From an uncultured Collinsella sp. (lineage in GTDB: Bacteria > Actinomycetota > Coriobacteriia > Coriobacteriales > Coriobacteriaceae), in assembly GCA_958372035.1 (NCBI GenBank), contig CATXML010000098.1, positions 1-5,467 on the forward strand: a stretch of 5,467 nt of DNA, written 5' to 3'. Numbering within the stretch: the first letter of the stretch is position 1; each line of letters begins with the position of its first letter. Shown here one piece after another: positions 1 to 5,425 of the stretch. The position numbers and the translations under genes were made by a program. The notes under the pieces were generated by a model. That model saw only the letters and a program-made list of their open reading frames with translations, was not told the origin of the DNA and did no database searches.

Positions 1-1
1 G

Positions 2-18
2 CAAACGCGAAGCGTTTG
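2..18. repeat. GAA-loop hairpin at left edge
   Basis: Perfect 7-bp inverted repeat CAAACGC-GAA-GCGTTTG. The stem sequence differs from the two 52-bp repeat copies, but the architecture is the same: an A/T-rich outer stem, GC at the loop, and a GAA loop. No T-tract follows, so it is not an ordinary + strand intrinsic terminator. Confidence 0.6.
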
Positions 19-52
19 TAGCGAGCAGGCGAAGGCGCCGACAGGCGTCTGA

Positions 53-104
53 AGCCGGTGCGGATTTGCGAAGCAAATACGCGGACGTCCCGTTGCCCGC
101 TCCA
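53..104. repeat. direct repeat copy 1 with GAA-loop hairpin
   Basis: First copy of a 52-bp direct repeat; 47 of 52 positions match the copy at 184-235. Its core is an inverted repeat, ATTTGC-GAA-GCAAAT (64-78), flanked by GCG/CGC that can extend the stem across one mismatch (60-82). A GGACGTCC palindrome follows at 83-90. CGTCCCG at 86-92 can also pair with CGGGACG at 122-128, enclosing the palindrome at 99-110. The form resembles dispersed REP-like intergenic elements. Whether it is dispersed cannot be seen from one window. Confidence 0.8.
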
Positions 105-183
105 TGGAGCACAGAAGACCTCGGGACGGCCAATTCAACAAAGTCTTCCCCATCGTCTCCGTGAATCCGAGGAGATCGACCGC

Positions 184-235
184 AGCCGGTGCGTATTTGC
201 GAAGCAAATGCGCGGACGTCCCCATGCTCGCTCCA
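184..235. repeat. direct repeat copy 2 with GAA-loop hairpin
   Basis: Second copy of the 52-bp repeat, offset by exactly 131 bp from the first. Here the stem is better: ten consecutive pairs (191-200 with 204-213, one of them a G-T wobble) around a GAA loop at 201-203. The five differences from copy 1 include one on each side of the stem. The copy ends about 50 bp before the proposed purB -10 box, so it lies in intergenic DNA rather than in the purB leader. Confidence 0.8.
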
Positions 236-287
236 ATTCCAAAATGTTAGGTTAATGCCTGCTGCCCATACTCGCACCCGCGCACGG

Positions 288-293
288 TACAAT
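288..293 (+). promoter_or_regulatory. putative purB promoter -10 box
   Basis: TACAAT matches the sigma-70-type -10 consensus in four of six positions including the key first T, A and last T. It lies 44 nt before the purB start, which would put transcription start at about 299-301. No good -35 hexamer is seen at 16-18 nt upstream (cccata/ccatac), so it may be weak or activator-dependent. An inverted repeat GTTGG-N7-CCAAC (295-299/307-311) sits exactly at the expected start site. Confidence 0.4.
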
Positions 294-326
294 GGTTGGG
301 TTACGACCAACGTGCCAATAACCAAA

Positions 327-332
327 AAGGAG
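327..332 (+). promoter_or_regulatory. purB ribosome binding site
   Basis: AAGGAG lies 5 nt before the ATG at 338. It decides the start: the same frame can be extended upstream to a TTG at 296, but that codon falls inside the predicted promoter/transcription-start region and would add 14 residues (MGYDQRANNQKGAA) absent from PurB proteins, which normally begin MI(E/D)RY. Confidence 0.9.
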
Positions 333-337
333 CCGCT

Positions 338-1684
338 ATGATCGATCGCTATACCCGCCCGGAGATGGGACACATCTTCTCCCTCGAGAACAAGTACGCC
401 ATTTGGCAGGAGATCGAGGTTCTGGCCTGCGAGGCCCAGGCGGAGCTCGGTAAGATTGGTATTTCCAAAGACGAGGCCCAGTGGATCCGCGATCATGCCA
501 ACTTTGAGAAGGCGAAGGTCGATGAGATCGAGGAAGTCACGCGCCACGACGTCATTGCCTTCCTGACCAACATGAAGGAATACATCGATGCCGATGTTCC
601 CGAGGGCGACCCCAAGCCCAGCCGCTGGGTTCACTATGGCATGACCAGCTCCGATCTGGGCGACACGGCTCTGTGCTACCAGCTCACCCAGGCCTGCGAC
701 TTGATCATCGAGGACGTCAAGAAGCTCGGCGAGATTTGCAAGCGTCGCGCCTTTGAGGAGCGCAATACGCTCTGTGCCGGCCGCACTCATGGTATCCACG
801 CCGAGCCGATGACCTTCGGCATGAAGTTTGGCTCTTGGGCCTGGGAGCTCAAGCGCGATCTGGATCGTCTTGAGGACGCCCGCAAGAATGTTGCCTTCGG
901 CGCCATCTCGGGCGCTGTCGGCACCTACAGCTCCATCGAGCCGTTTGTCGAGGAGTATGTCTGCGAGCACCTGGGCCTGGTTCACGACCCGCTGTCCACG
1001 CAGGTTATTAGCCGCGACCATCACGCCTATCTCGCCGGTGTCCTTGCCACCACGGCGGCCACCTGCGAGCGCATCGCTACCGAGGTTCGCAATCTGCAGA
1101 AGACCGATACCCTCGAGGCCGAGGAGCCGTTCCGCAAGGGTCAAAAGGGCAGCTCCGCCATGCCGCACAAGCGCAACCCCATCACCATGGAGAAGGTCTG
1201 CGGCCTGTCGCGCGTCGTAAAGTCCAACGCCCAGGTCGCCTTCGACAACGTCGCCCTGTGGCACGAGCGTGACATTTCGCACTCCTCTGCCGAGCGCGTC
1301 GCCCAGGCCGATAGTTTCATCGCGCTCGACCACATGTTCCAGTGCCTCATCCGCGTTATCGACGGCCTGCAGTTGTATCCCGCTCGCATGATGGCCAACC
1401 TCAACAAGACTCGCGGCCTCATCTTCTCCTCCAAGGTCCTGCTGGCCCTCGTCGATACGGGCATCACCCGCGAGGATGCCTATGCTATCGTGCAGGAAAA
1501 CGCCATGGCTACCTGGCACGAGGTGCAGGATTGTGTCTCCGGCCCCACCTTTAAGGAGCGCCTCGAGGCCGATCCGCGCTGCACCGTCAGCCAGGAGAAG
1601 CTCGACGAGATCTTCGATCCGTGGGACTTCCTCACCCGCATCGACACAGTCTTCGATCGCCTGGAGCAGCTGAGCTTCGAGTAG
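338..1684 (+). CDS. purB: adenylosuccinate lyase
   Basis: A 448-aa cytosolic enzyme of the fumarase/aspartase superfamily. It performs two fumarate-releasing eliminations: SAICAR to AICAR in de novo IMP synthesis, and adenylosuccinate to AMP. The start MIDRYTRPEM resembles Bacillus-type PurB. Visible motifs are TRHDV (H70), VHYGMTSSD (H99, T103-S105), RTHGIHAEP with the catalytic-region histidine H151 (equivalent by alignment from memory to B. subtilis H141), the superfamily signature SSAMPHKRNP at 272-281 in the flexible catalytic-serine loop, and WHERDISHSSAER just after it. All key residues are present and the length is normal (about 430-480 aa). Compared with B. subtilis there are roughly ten extra residues before VHYG. 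Codon use is strongly biased to C/G third positions, as in well-expressed genes. It stands alone: a strong terminator follows, and no other purine gene is in the window. Confidence 0.98.
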   Translation: MIDRYTRPEMGHIFSLENKYAIWQEIEVLACEAQAELGKIGISKDEAQWIRDHANFEKAKVDEIEEVTRHDVIAFLTNMKEYIDADVPEGDPKPSRWVHYGMTSSDLGDTALCYQLTQACDLIIEDVKKLGEICKRRAFEERNTLCAGRTHGIHAEPMTFGMKFGSWAWELKRDLDRLEDARKNVAFGAISGAVGTYSSIEPFVEEYVCEHLGLVHDPLSTQVISRDHHAYLAGVLATTAATCERIATEVRNLQKTDTLEAEEPFRKGQKGSSAMPHKRNPITMEKVCGLSRVVKSNAQVAFDNVALWHERDISHSSAERVAQADSFIALDHMFQCLIRVIDGLQLYPARMMANLNKTRGLIFSSKVLLALVDTGITREDAYAIVQENAMATWHEVQDCVSGPTFKERLEADPRCTVSQEKLDEIFDPWDFLTRIDTVFDRLEQLSFE

Positions 1685-1727
1685 GGTTGACCTAATTCGA
1701 CCGCTTACGGATACATTTCAACCATTG

Positions 1728-1760
1728 GCGCCTTGCCCATCTTGGGCAAGGCGCTTTTTT
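1728..1760 (+). terminator. intrinsic terminator after purB
   Basis: A perfect 11-bp stem, GCGCCTTGCCC (1728-1738) with GGGCAAGGCGC (1744-1754), closes a 5-nt loop and is followed by six T (1755-1760). It lies 43 nt after the purB stop. The T-tract is only on the + strand side, so it is unidirectional. It separates purB transcription from the sensory genes downstream. Confidence 0.95.
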
Positions 1761-1785
1761 CGCTGTTGCACTGGCCCCCTGGTAC

Positions 1786-1791
1786 TAAAAT
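1786..1791 (+). promoter_or_regulatory. putative promoter of binding protein gene
   Basis: The sequence GGTACTAAAATG just after the purB terminator contains a -10-like TAAAAT (1786-1791), resembling the GGTACAATGG before purB. A TTGCAC at 1766-1771 is spaced only 14 nt away, so the -35 match is poor. If this box is real, transcription begins near 1797-1799, downstream of the ATG at 1790. Translation would then have to start at the GTG at 1826, preceded by a weak GAAAAGAG. Confidence 0.3.
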
Positions 1792-2662
1792 GAACCTTAT
1801 CTGCTGTTTCGATGAAAAGAGCCGTGTGCCCAGACGTGTCAAACGAGGCGCCATCGTCTCGTCCGTGCTCATACTCCTTGTTGCCGTTTGTGCGGTCGCC
1901 CTGACGTATACCGTTCGGAGCAGCTCTACCTCATCGAGCGAAGCCGATAAAGATCTCCCGGTACTTAAAATCGGCGTTACGGATAACGATCCCTATGTGT
2001 ATATCGATACCACGGGCGACTACGCTGGTATCGATATCGATATCGCACGCGAGGCTTGCAAACGTGCGGGGCTCAGGCCGCAATTCATCGACATATCTTG
2101 GAATGACCGCGATCGCCTGCTTAAAAACGGCGATATCGATTGTCTGTGGTGCGACTATTCGCCCTGTTATCGCGAAGACGATTATTACTGGACCGAGCCG
2201 TATCTAACCGTGACGGTTTCGGTTGCCGCCAAGAAAACGAGTGGTATCAAGTCCTTGGCGTATCTCGATGGCAGCAAGACTGTTGCGGTGATTGCCGGTT
2301 CGGTGAGTGAACGCCGATTGCTTGCAGGCGATCTGGAAATCTCGCCGGACGTGAACATCAAATCATATGGCTCTGCCGAACTTTGCAAAGCCGCCCTCGT
2401 CAAGGGGTATGTTGACTGTTGGATGGCGGACGCTCGGTCGCTTGATTGCCTTGGCGCTCAGTATCCCGGCCTGTATCGTGTGTTCGCCGACAATGTTATG
2501 ACGGTTGACCTGGGCGTTGCGTTTAAGGACGGCTATGAGGGGGAGTACGTCAAAAACCTCAATACCGTGCTGTTCGAGATGGATCGAGATGGCACGATTG
2601 AGCGCATTGTGGGCAAGTACAAGGCGGGGGCGACGACGGACGGGCAAGGAGCGGAATCATGA
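1790..2662 (+). CDS. membrane-anchored SBP_bac_3 solute-binding protein
   Basis: A 290-aa protein as called. Residues 13-19 are basic (VPRRVKR) and 20-42 form one hydrophobic segment. The Cys in VAVC is a poor lipobox, so it is an uncleaved anchor or ordinary signal peptide. A Ser-rich linker leads to a type 3 periplasmic binding domain (about 58-280), starting LKIGVTDNDPYVYI. Seen in the domain: GDYAGIDIDIA, then SPCYR with R128 where the family has its ligand-carboxylate arginine, WTEPYL, and VDCWMAD with D214 where an aspartate usually contacts the ligand amino group. An amino-acid-like ligand is therefore plausible but not shown. No ABC permease or ATPase is nearby; instead a diguanylate cyclase frame overlaps its stop by 4 nt, suggesting a sensory rather than uptake role (inference). 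The start is uncertain: ATG 1790 has no Shine-Dalgarno sequence, and GTG 1826 (278 aa) is a strong alternative. A longer frame from TTG 1733 overlaps the terminator and is rejected. Confidence 0.85.
   Translation: MNLICCFDEKSRVPRRVKRGAIVSSVLILLVAVCAVALTYTVRSSSTSSSEADKDLPVLKIGVTDNDPYVYIDTTGDYAGIDIDIAREACKRAGLRPQFIDISWNDRDRLLKNGDIDCLWCDYSPCYREDDYYWTEPYLTVTVSVAAKKTSGIKSLAYLDGSKTVAVIAGSVSERRLLAGDLEISPDVNIKSYGSAELCKAALVKGYVDCWMADARSLDCLGAQYPGLYRVFADNVMTVDLGVAFKDGYEGEYVKNLNTVLFEMDRDGTIERIVGKYKAGATTDGQGAES
2646..2651 (+). promoter_or_regulatory. ribosome binding site of cyclase frame
   Basis: AAGGAG lies 7 nt before the ATG at 2659, inside the last codons of the binding protein gene. The ATGA overlap (2659-2662) joins its stop with the next start. 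This strong signal shows that the frame beginning at 2659 is a real gene start and is expressed with the binding protein. Confidence 0.85.
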
Positions 2663-2982
2663 CAAATGATGAGCGCCGCTTACGCCGAAAGGCATTAGTC
2701 ACCGCGGCTATCTGCGTTGTGGCCAGCGCTGCTTTGTTGGGTCTGCTGTATGTGGTCGGCACGCATCGCTGTCTCGATAAAACGCTTGGGTTTGGCCAGG
2801 AAACCATGGTGTTTTTAAAAAACGCCTGCGAAAAATATGACCGATATGAACAGGGAAGAAAAACCGAGGCGACGCACAATTTGGATGCCGCGCTCGAGTC
2901 GTTTTCGACGTTTTTGCCGCCTGATCGCGTTGAAGTCAACGATGATCGTGTCGAGGGGTACGTCCATTACGAGCACCATTAG
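2659..2982 (+). CDS. N-terminal fragment of membrane diguanylate cyclase
   Basis: A 107-aa product with a basic N-terminus (ERRLRRK), one membrane segment at about 12-34, then about 70 extracytoplasmic residues including FLKNACEKYDRYEQG and FLPPDRVEVNDDRVEGYVHYEHH. It ends at TAG 2980-2982. I read it not as an independent small protein but as the first part of the cyclase that continues in the same frame. The membrane segment, helical stretch and following GMLVMDADG together look like the usual start of a membrane cyclase sensor (first TM, helix, Cache-like alpha/beta fold). It has an excellent ribosome binding site and overlaps the binding protein gene. Made alone, it would be a single-pass membrane stub with half a sensor domain. 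It could equally be annotated with the next entry as one interrupted gene of 599 codons (2659-4458). Confidence 0.75.
   Translation: MTNDERRLRRKALVTAAICVVASAALLGLLYVVGTHRCLDKTLGFGQETMVFLKNACEKYDRYEQGRKTEATHNLDAALESFSTFLPPDRVEVNDDRVEGYVHYEHH
2980..2982 (+). other. in-frame amber codon splitting the cyclase
   Basis: TAG interrupts an otherwise continuous frame from 2659 to 4458 (codon 108 of 599). The frames before and after are identical, with only a GGA codon between the TAG and the next ATG, so this is a single-base nonsense change, not an indel. One-step ancestors include CAG (Gln, a C-to-T transition), TCG (Ser), TTG, AAG or GAG. The native residue cannot be told from this sequence. General amber recoding is unlikely, since purB also ends in TAG just before a terminator. 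Confidence 0.85.
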
Positions 2983-2985
2983 GGA
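2981..2985 (+). promoter_or_regulatory. possible reinitiation site after amber codon
   Basis: AGGGA overlaps the TAG and lies 9 nt before an ATG at 2995 (MDADGHM). It lies directly against the ATG at 2986, too close to serve that one. A ribosome stopping at 2980-2982 could restart at either ATG and make the C-terminal fragment. This is likely a coincidence of sequence rather than an evolved signal. Confidence 0.3.
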
Positions 2986-4458
2986 ATGTTGGTCATGGAC
3001 GCCGACGGCCATATGACCGCTCATTACGATATCGACGGTCGCGATCCGCTGATGCTGTGGCGAGAGGAGCTTGCCTGTTCGTCGGTCGCATCGATGTATC
3101 GAGGCTCCAAGGTGTCCTACTCGACGGTCGTTGAGCGTCGAGATGTCAACTTTGCCGTGAGTGTTGTTCCGTACGGTGATGGCGTAGCGCTGGGGTATCG
3201 ATCGCTTGCGCCCGAGCCCGCCGATGATTATTCGTATACGATCGCCGACGTGCTCGTGAACAACACATTCCATCAGAGCCCAACGGTGTTCGTGATGCGC
3301 GATGCGCAAATCGTTTCTTCAAACGATTCGACCGTCGATATAGCTCTCGCCCGGCTTCTTGCCGATAGCGGAATTGATTGGAAAGACGAAGGTCTAACGC
3401 GTGTCGAATATCGGGGAAGTACCTGGTATGCCGTGCGTGCGGCGTATGAGGACTATCGCCTGTTTGCGCTCTATCCCAAATCTGAGGTCATGTCGGGCAG
3501 GATTTCATTTATCGCTGTCGGCGTGCTGGCGTTCCTGGTGTTTTTGGTTGTAGTGCTGTTGGTGCGTATCGTCGCCGATCGTCGCAATTTGGCCGAAAAG
3601 GACAAGCAGCTCGGCATCATCAATGCCATCAGTTCCACGTATGAGTCGACCCTCCTGTTGCATCTCGACACGCTCGAGATCGAGGGGATTAACATGTCGC
3701 CATCGGTGGCGAAGATATTTGCCGAGCACGCCGAGGCATATGACTTTTTTGCAACGGTTTGCCGAGACATTGTGAGTCCCGAAAGTCGCGAGGCGGTCAT
3801 GGAGCTCTTAGACATAAAGACGCTTCGGGATCGTATGGAGGGCATGCCGTACTTGGATGCCGAGGTACGAGACTGCCGAGGTACGTGGTATTCGCTGCAG
3901 GTTGTTCCACAGCGCCGCGATGAGCAGGGTCGACTGGAGTCGGTCGTCGTGGCGACGCATAACATCTCGATGACAAAGCGCGCCGAGGAGCTTTCTTTCC
4001 AGGATAAGCTGACGGGACTTCGCAATAGAAATTACCTTGAGTCCCTTGGCGACGACCTGGTGAACGAGTCCCTGCCCGTGAGTGTGATCATGATGGACTG
4101 CAATTTCCTCAAGCGTACCAACGATCTCTACGGTCACGAAATGGGCGATGAGCTGCTACGGCGTACGGCGTCTGTATTGAGGCGAACGGCAGGCGAGAAG
4201 TTTGTGCCTATGCGCATTGGTGGCGACGAGTTCTTGCTGATTTGCCCTCACACCGATCGCGAATCCGCATGTGAAGTAGTGCAAAATCTTCGCCTCAGCC
4301 TTGCTGCTGCGAGCGATGAGGTGCTGACAGTCAGTGCGTCGTTTGGCGTCGCGACGGCAGAGGCACCCGGTTATACACTGACCGAGATTTACCACATCGC
4401 TGACCACAACATGTATCAAGAGAAACGAAAAGTCCACGCTCGGGAAGCAGATTGCTAG
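2986..4458 (+). CDS. diguanylate cyclase, C-terminal fragment (PAS-GGDEF)
   Basis: A 490-aa fragment. Residues 1-172 are the rest of an extracytoplasmic, probably Cache-like sensor; 173-196 are the second membrane segment, followed by basic RIVADRR. About 205-330 resemble a PAS domain (LHLDTLEIEGINMS; WYSLQVVPQRR; VVVATHNIS). The GGDEF domain runs from DKLTGLRNRNYLE (D340) to near the end. It makes c-di-GMP from two GTP in the cytosol. The active site looks intact: D371 (MMDCN, metal), N379 and D388 (TND, GHEMGD; guanine contacts) and GGDEF at 412-416. The inhibitory RxxD site five residues before GGDEF is absent (GEKF), so I-site product inhibition is not expected. There is no EAL or HD-GYP domain. 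The fragment lacks the first membrane segment, which is encoded upstream of the TAG, so its sensor half is unlikely to be exported normally. The start is uncertain (2986 or 2995). No terminator is seen after it. Confidence 0.85.
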   Translation: MLVMDADGHMTAHYDIDGRDPLMLWREELACSSVASMYRGSKVSYSTVVERRDVNFAVSVVPYGDGVALGYRSLAPEPADDYSYTIADVLVNNTFHQSPTVFVMRDAQIVSSNDSTVDIALARLLADSGIDWKDEGLTRVEYRGSTWYAVRAAYEDYRLFALYPKSEVMSGRISFIAVGVLAFLVFLVVVLLVRIVADRRNLAEKDKQLGIINAISSTYESTLLLHLDTLEIEGINMSPSVAKIFAEHAEAYDFFATVCRDIVSPESREAVMELLDIKTLRDRMEGMPYLDAEVRDCRGTWYSLQVVPQRRDEQGRLESVVVATHNISMTKRAEELSFQDKLTGLRNRNYLESLGDDLVNESLPVSVIMMDCNFLKRTNDLYGHEMGDELLRRTASVLRRTAGEKFVPMRIGGDEFLLICPHTDRESACEVVQNLRLSLAAASDEVLTVSASFGVATAEAPGYTLTEIYHIADHNMYQEKRKVHAREADC

Positions 4459-4530
4459 TATTGCTGCCGTCGGTTTGCGCATTGGGGAATGTTGAATCGG
4501 TGCCCGCGATACTTTATCGGTTCGGACGGG

Positions 4531-4536
4531 GATAAT
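4531..4536 (+). promoter_or_regulatory. putative promoter -10 for TSCPD gene
   Basis: GATAAT lies 35 nt before the next start codon in the 113-nt gap after the cyclase. It matches the -10 consensus in five of six positions. Upstream hexamers at 15-17 nt (TACTTT, GATACT) are poor -35 matches. Some promoter here is plausible, because the codon style of the next gene is much more biased than that of the cyclase. Confidence 0.35.
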
Positions 4537-4571
4537 AGACGTCTGAAATTGCTTTACGAGAGGGGAATGCA

Positions 4572-4835
4572 ATGATTAGTTTTGATTACAAGCCTCAGGG
4601 CGTATGCACTCGCAATATCCACCTTGATCTTTCTGATGACGGCAACAAGGTGGTGGGCGTCGAGTTTACCGGTGGCTGCAACGGCAATCTCAAGGCTATC
4701 TCTAAGCTGGTCGAGGGCGCTCCTGCCGATCGCGTCATCGAGGTTCTCGCTGGTAACACCTGCGGTATGAAGAAGACTTCTTGCGCCGATCAGCTCACGC
4801 GCGCTATCGAGGCCGCTCGCGCCGAGATCGCCTAA
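4572..4835 (+). CDS. TSCPD domain-containing four-cysteine protein (TIGR03905-like)
   Basis: An 87-aa cytosolic protein filled by one TSCPD-type domain. Recognisable elements are FDYKPQGVCTRNI, FTGGCNGNLKAISKL, NTCGMKKTSCADQL, and a C-terminal helix (RAIEAARAEI). The four cysteines are C12, C36, C64 and C71, matching the four-cysteine pattern of the small TIGR03905 family. The related TSCPD domain occurs at the C-terminus of class II ribonucleotide reductases. Here the name motif reads TSCAD. Metal binding by the cysteines is likely by analogy, but the function is unknown. The start is well supported: an AGGGG Shine-Dalgarno sequence (4561-4565) lies 6 nt before the ATG. The length is typical. 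Its stop (TAA 4833-4835) shares an A with the start of the next gene, so the two are probably co-translated. Confidence 0.9.
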   Translation: MISFDYKPQGVCTRNIHLDLSDDGNKVVGVEFTGGCNGNLKAISKLVEGAPADRVIEVLAGNTCGMKKTSCADQLTRAIEAARAEIA

Positions 4836-5425
4836 TGAGTATCGCCGACCAGATCAAGAACGGAATATCGCGCCGCGGCTTTGTGCTCGGAGGGGCTGCC
4901 GCGGGCGCTGCCACGGTGCTTGCCGGATGCTCAAAGAAAACGGGTACCAGCGACGACGCCGCCGGCGAGCCGCAGGTTATCAAAGACGACTCAAAGATTG
5001 TCTCGATCACGGATGAGTATGAGGCCGTCGATATCGATCTTGAGCCCATGGCGACATGGACATTGCCCTTGGGTACGCTGCTGTACTACTGCGACGGCGA
5101 TTACGCCGCGGCGATGATGGCCCCGGCGTCTGCGTTACATGCCAACACGCTTGGCGTGCTCAACTTGGGCGACGGCTCGCTTACCACATTAATCGAGGAT
5201 CCTATCGAGGGCACGGGATATGCATTTTACGATGTCCGTGCCGGCGATGGCGTGTTTGCGTGGGTTGAGATGAACTTTGCCAATTCATCGTGGAAGCTCT
5301 ACGCTCAAAATCTGTCGGGCGCTTCGCTCTCTGGCGACGTGGTTGAGCTCGATCGGGGTGGCGAAAACTACGATCCGCCGCTCTTCACAGCGTATGGGTC
5401 GTCGGTCATCTGGGCACGCCTTTAA
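4835..5425 (+). CDS. Tat-exported lipoprotein, possibly truncated
   Basis: A 196-aa protein as read. A twin-arginine signal (ISRRGFVLGG, R13-R14) is followed by an Ala/Gly-rich hydrophobic stretch and a lipobox LAGC with C32, then a Ser/Asp-rich linker. It should be exported folded by the Tat system and lipid-anchored at the cell surface. The mature part has strand-rich segments (YAFYDVRAGDGVFAWVEMN, WKLYAQNLSG, LFTAYGSSVIW) suggesting beta-propeller-like blades; no catalytic motif is recognised. The start ATG 4835 overlaps the upstream stop (TAATG). An upstream GTG at 4781 is rejected because it would bury the Tat signal behind an Arg-rich extension. The protein stops just after a strand (SSVIWARL), with no terminator, while the +1 frame stays open to the window end with typical codons. 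That suggests a frameshifted or disrupted 3' end, though a genuine short protein is possible. Function unknown. Confidence 0.8.
   Translation: MSIADQIKNGISRRGFVLGGAAAGAATVLAGCSKKTGTSDDAAGEPQVIKDDSKIVSITDEYEAVDIDLEPMATWTLPLGTLLYYCDGDYAAAMMAPASALHANTLGVLNLGDGSLTTLIEDPIEGTGYAFYDVRAGDGVFAWVEMNFANSSWKLYAQNLSGASLSGDVVELDRGGENYDPPLFTAYGSSVIWARL

Larger units (their letters stand above)
1..287. other. gene-free upstream region with repeats
   Basis: I see no convincing gene here. The only open frame of note (58-255, GTG start, 65 codons) runs straight through both copies of a direct repeat, has no Shine-Dalgarno sequence and encodes an Arg-rich, unfamiliar peptide, so I treat it as chance. The content is repetitive: three short inverted repeats with GAA loops (2-18, 60-82, 191-213), a 52-bp direct repeat, and a 12-bp perfect palindrome GCTCCATGGAGC at 99-110. 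The left edge might still belong to the end of an upstream gene (frame 1 reads to a TAG at 19-21), but too little is visible to say. Confidence 0.6.

Noticed and set aside
58..255. Small open frame (65 codons) across the upstream repeats
   Set aside because: It has a GTG start without a Shine-Dalgarno sequence, spans both repeat copies and encodes an unfamiliar Arg-rich peptide.
2028..2046. Tandem GATATC/ATCGAT run
   Set aside because: Explained by codons for the conserved GIDIDIA segment of the binding domain.
2815..3309. Long antisense open frame (164 codons) opposite the cyclase
   Set aside because: It is opposite a clear coding frame, has unusual composition and no recognisable domain. 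Such antisense frames are common in high-GC genes.
3858..3885. 12-bp direct repeat TGCCGAGGTACG, offset 16
   Set aside because: Both copies are read as ordinary PAS-region codons. The offset is out of frame so slippage would shift the frame, but nothing shows it acts as a switch.
3471..4025. Antisense open frame (184 codons) opposite the PAS-like region
   Set aside because: It is Ser/Arg-rich, has no recognisable motif, and the + strand frame has clear PAS/GGDEF content.
4503..4530. Possible hairpin after the cyclase (CGATA-CTT-TATCG with CCCG/CGGG outer arms)
   Set aside because: The stem is short and bulged with no T-tract, so it is not supported as a terminator. It also overlaps the region proposed for the next promoter.
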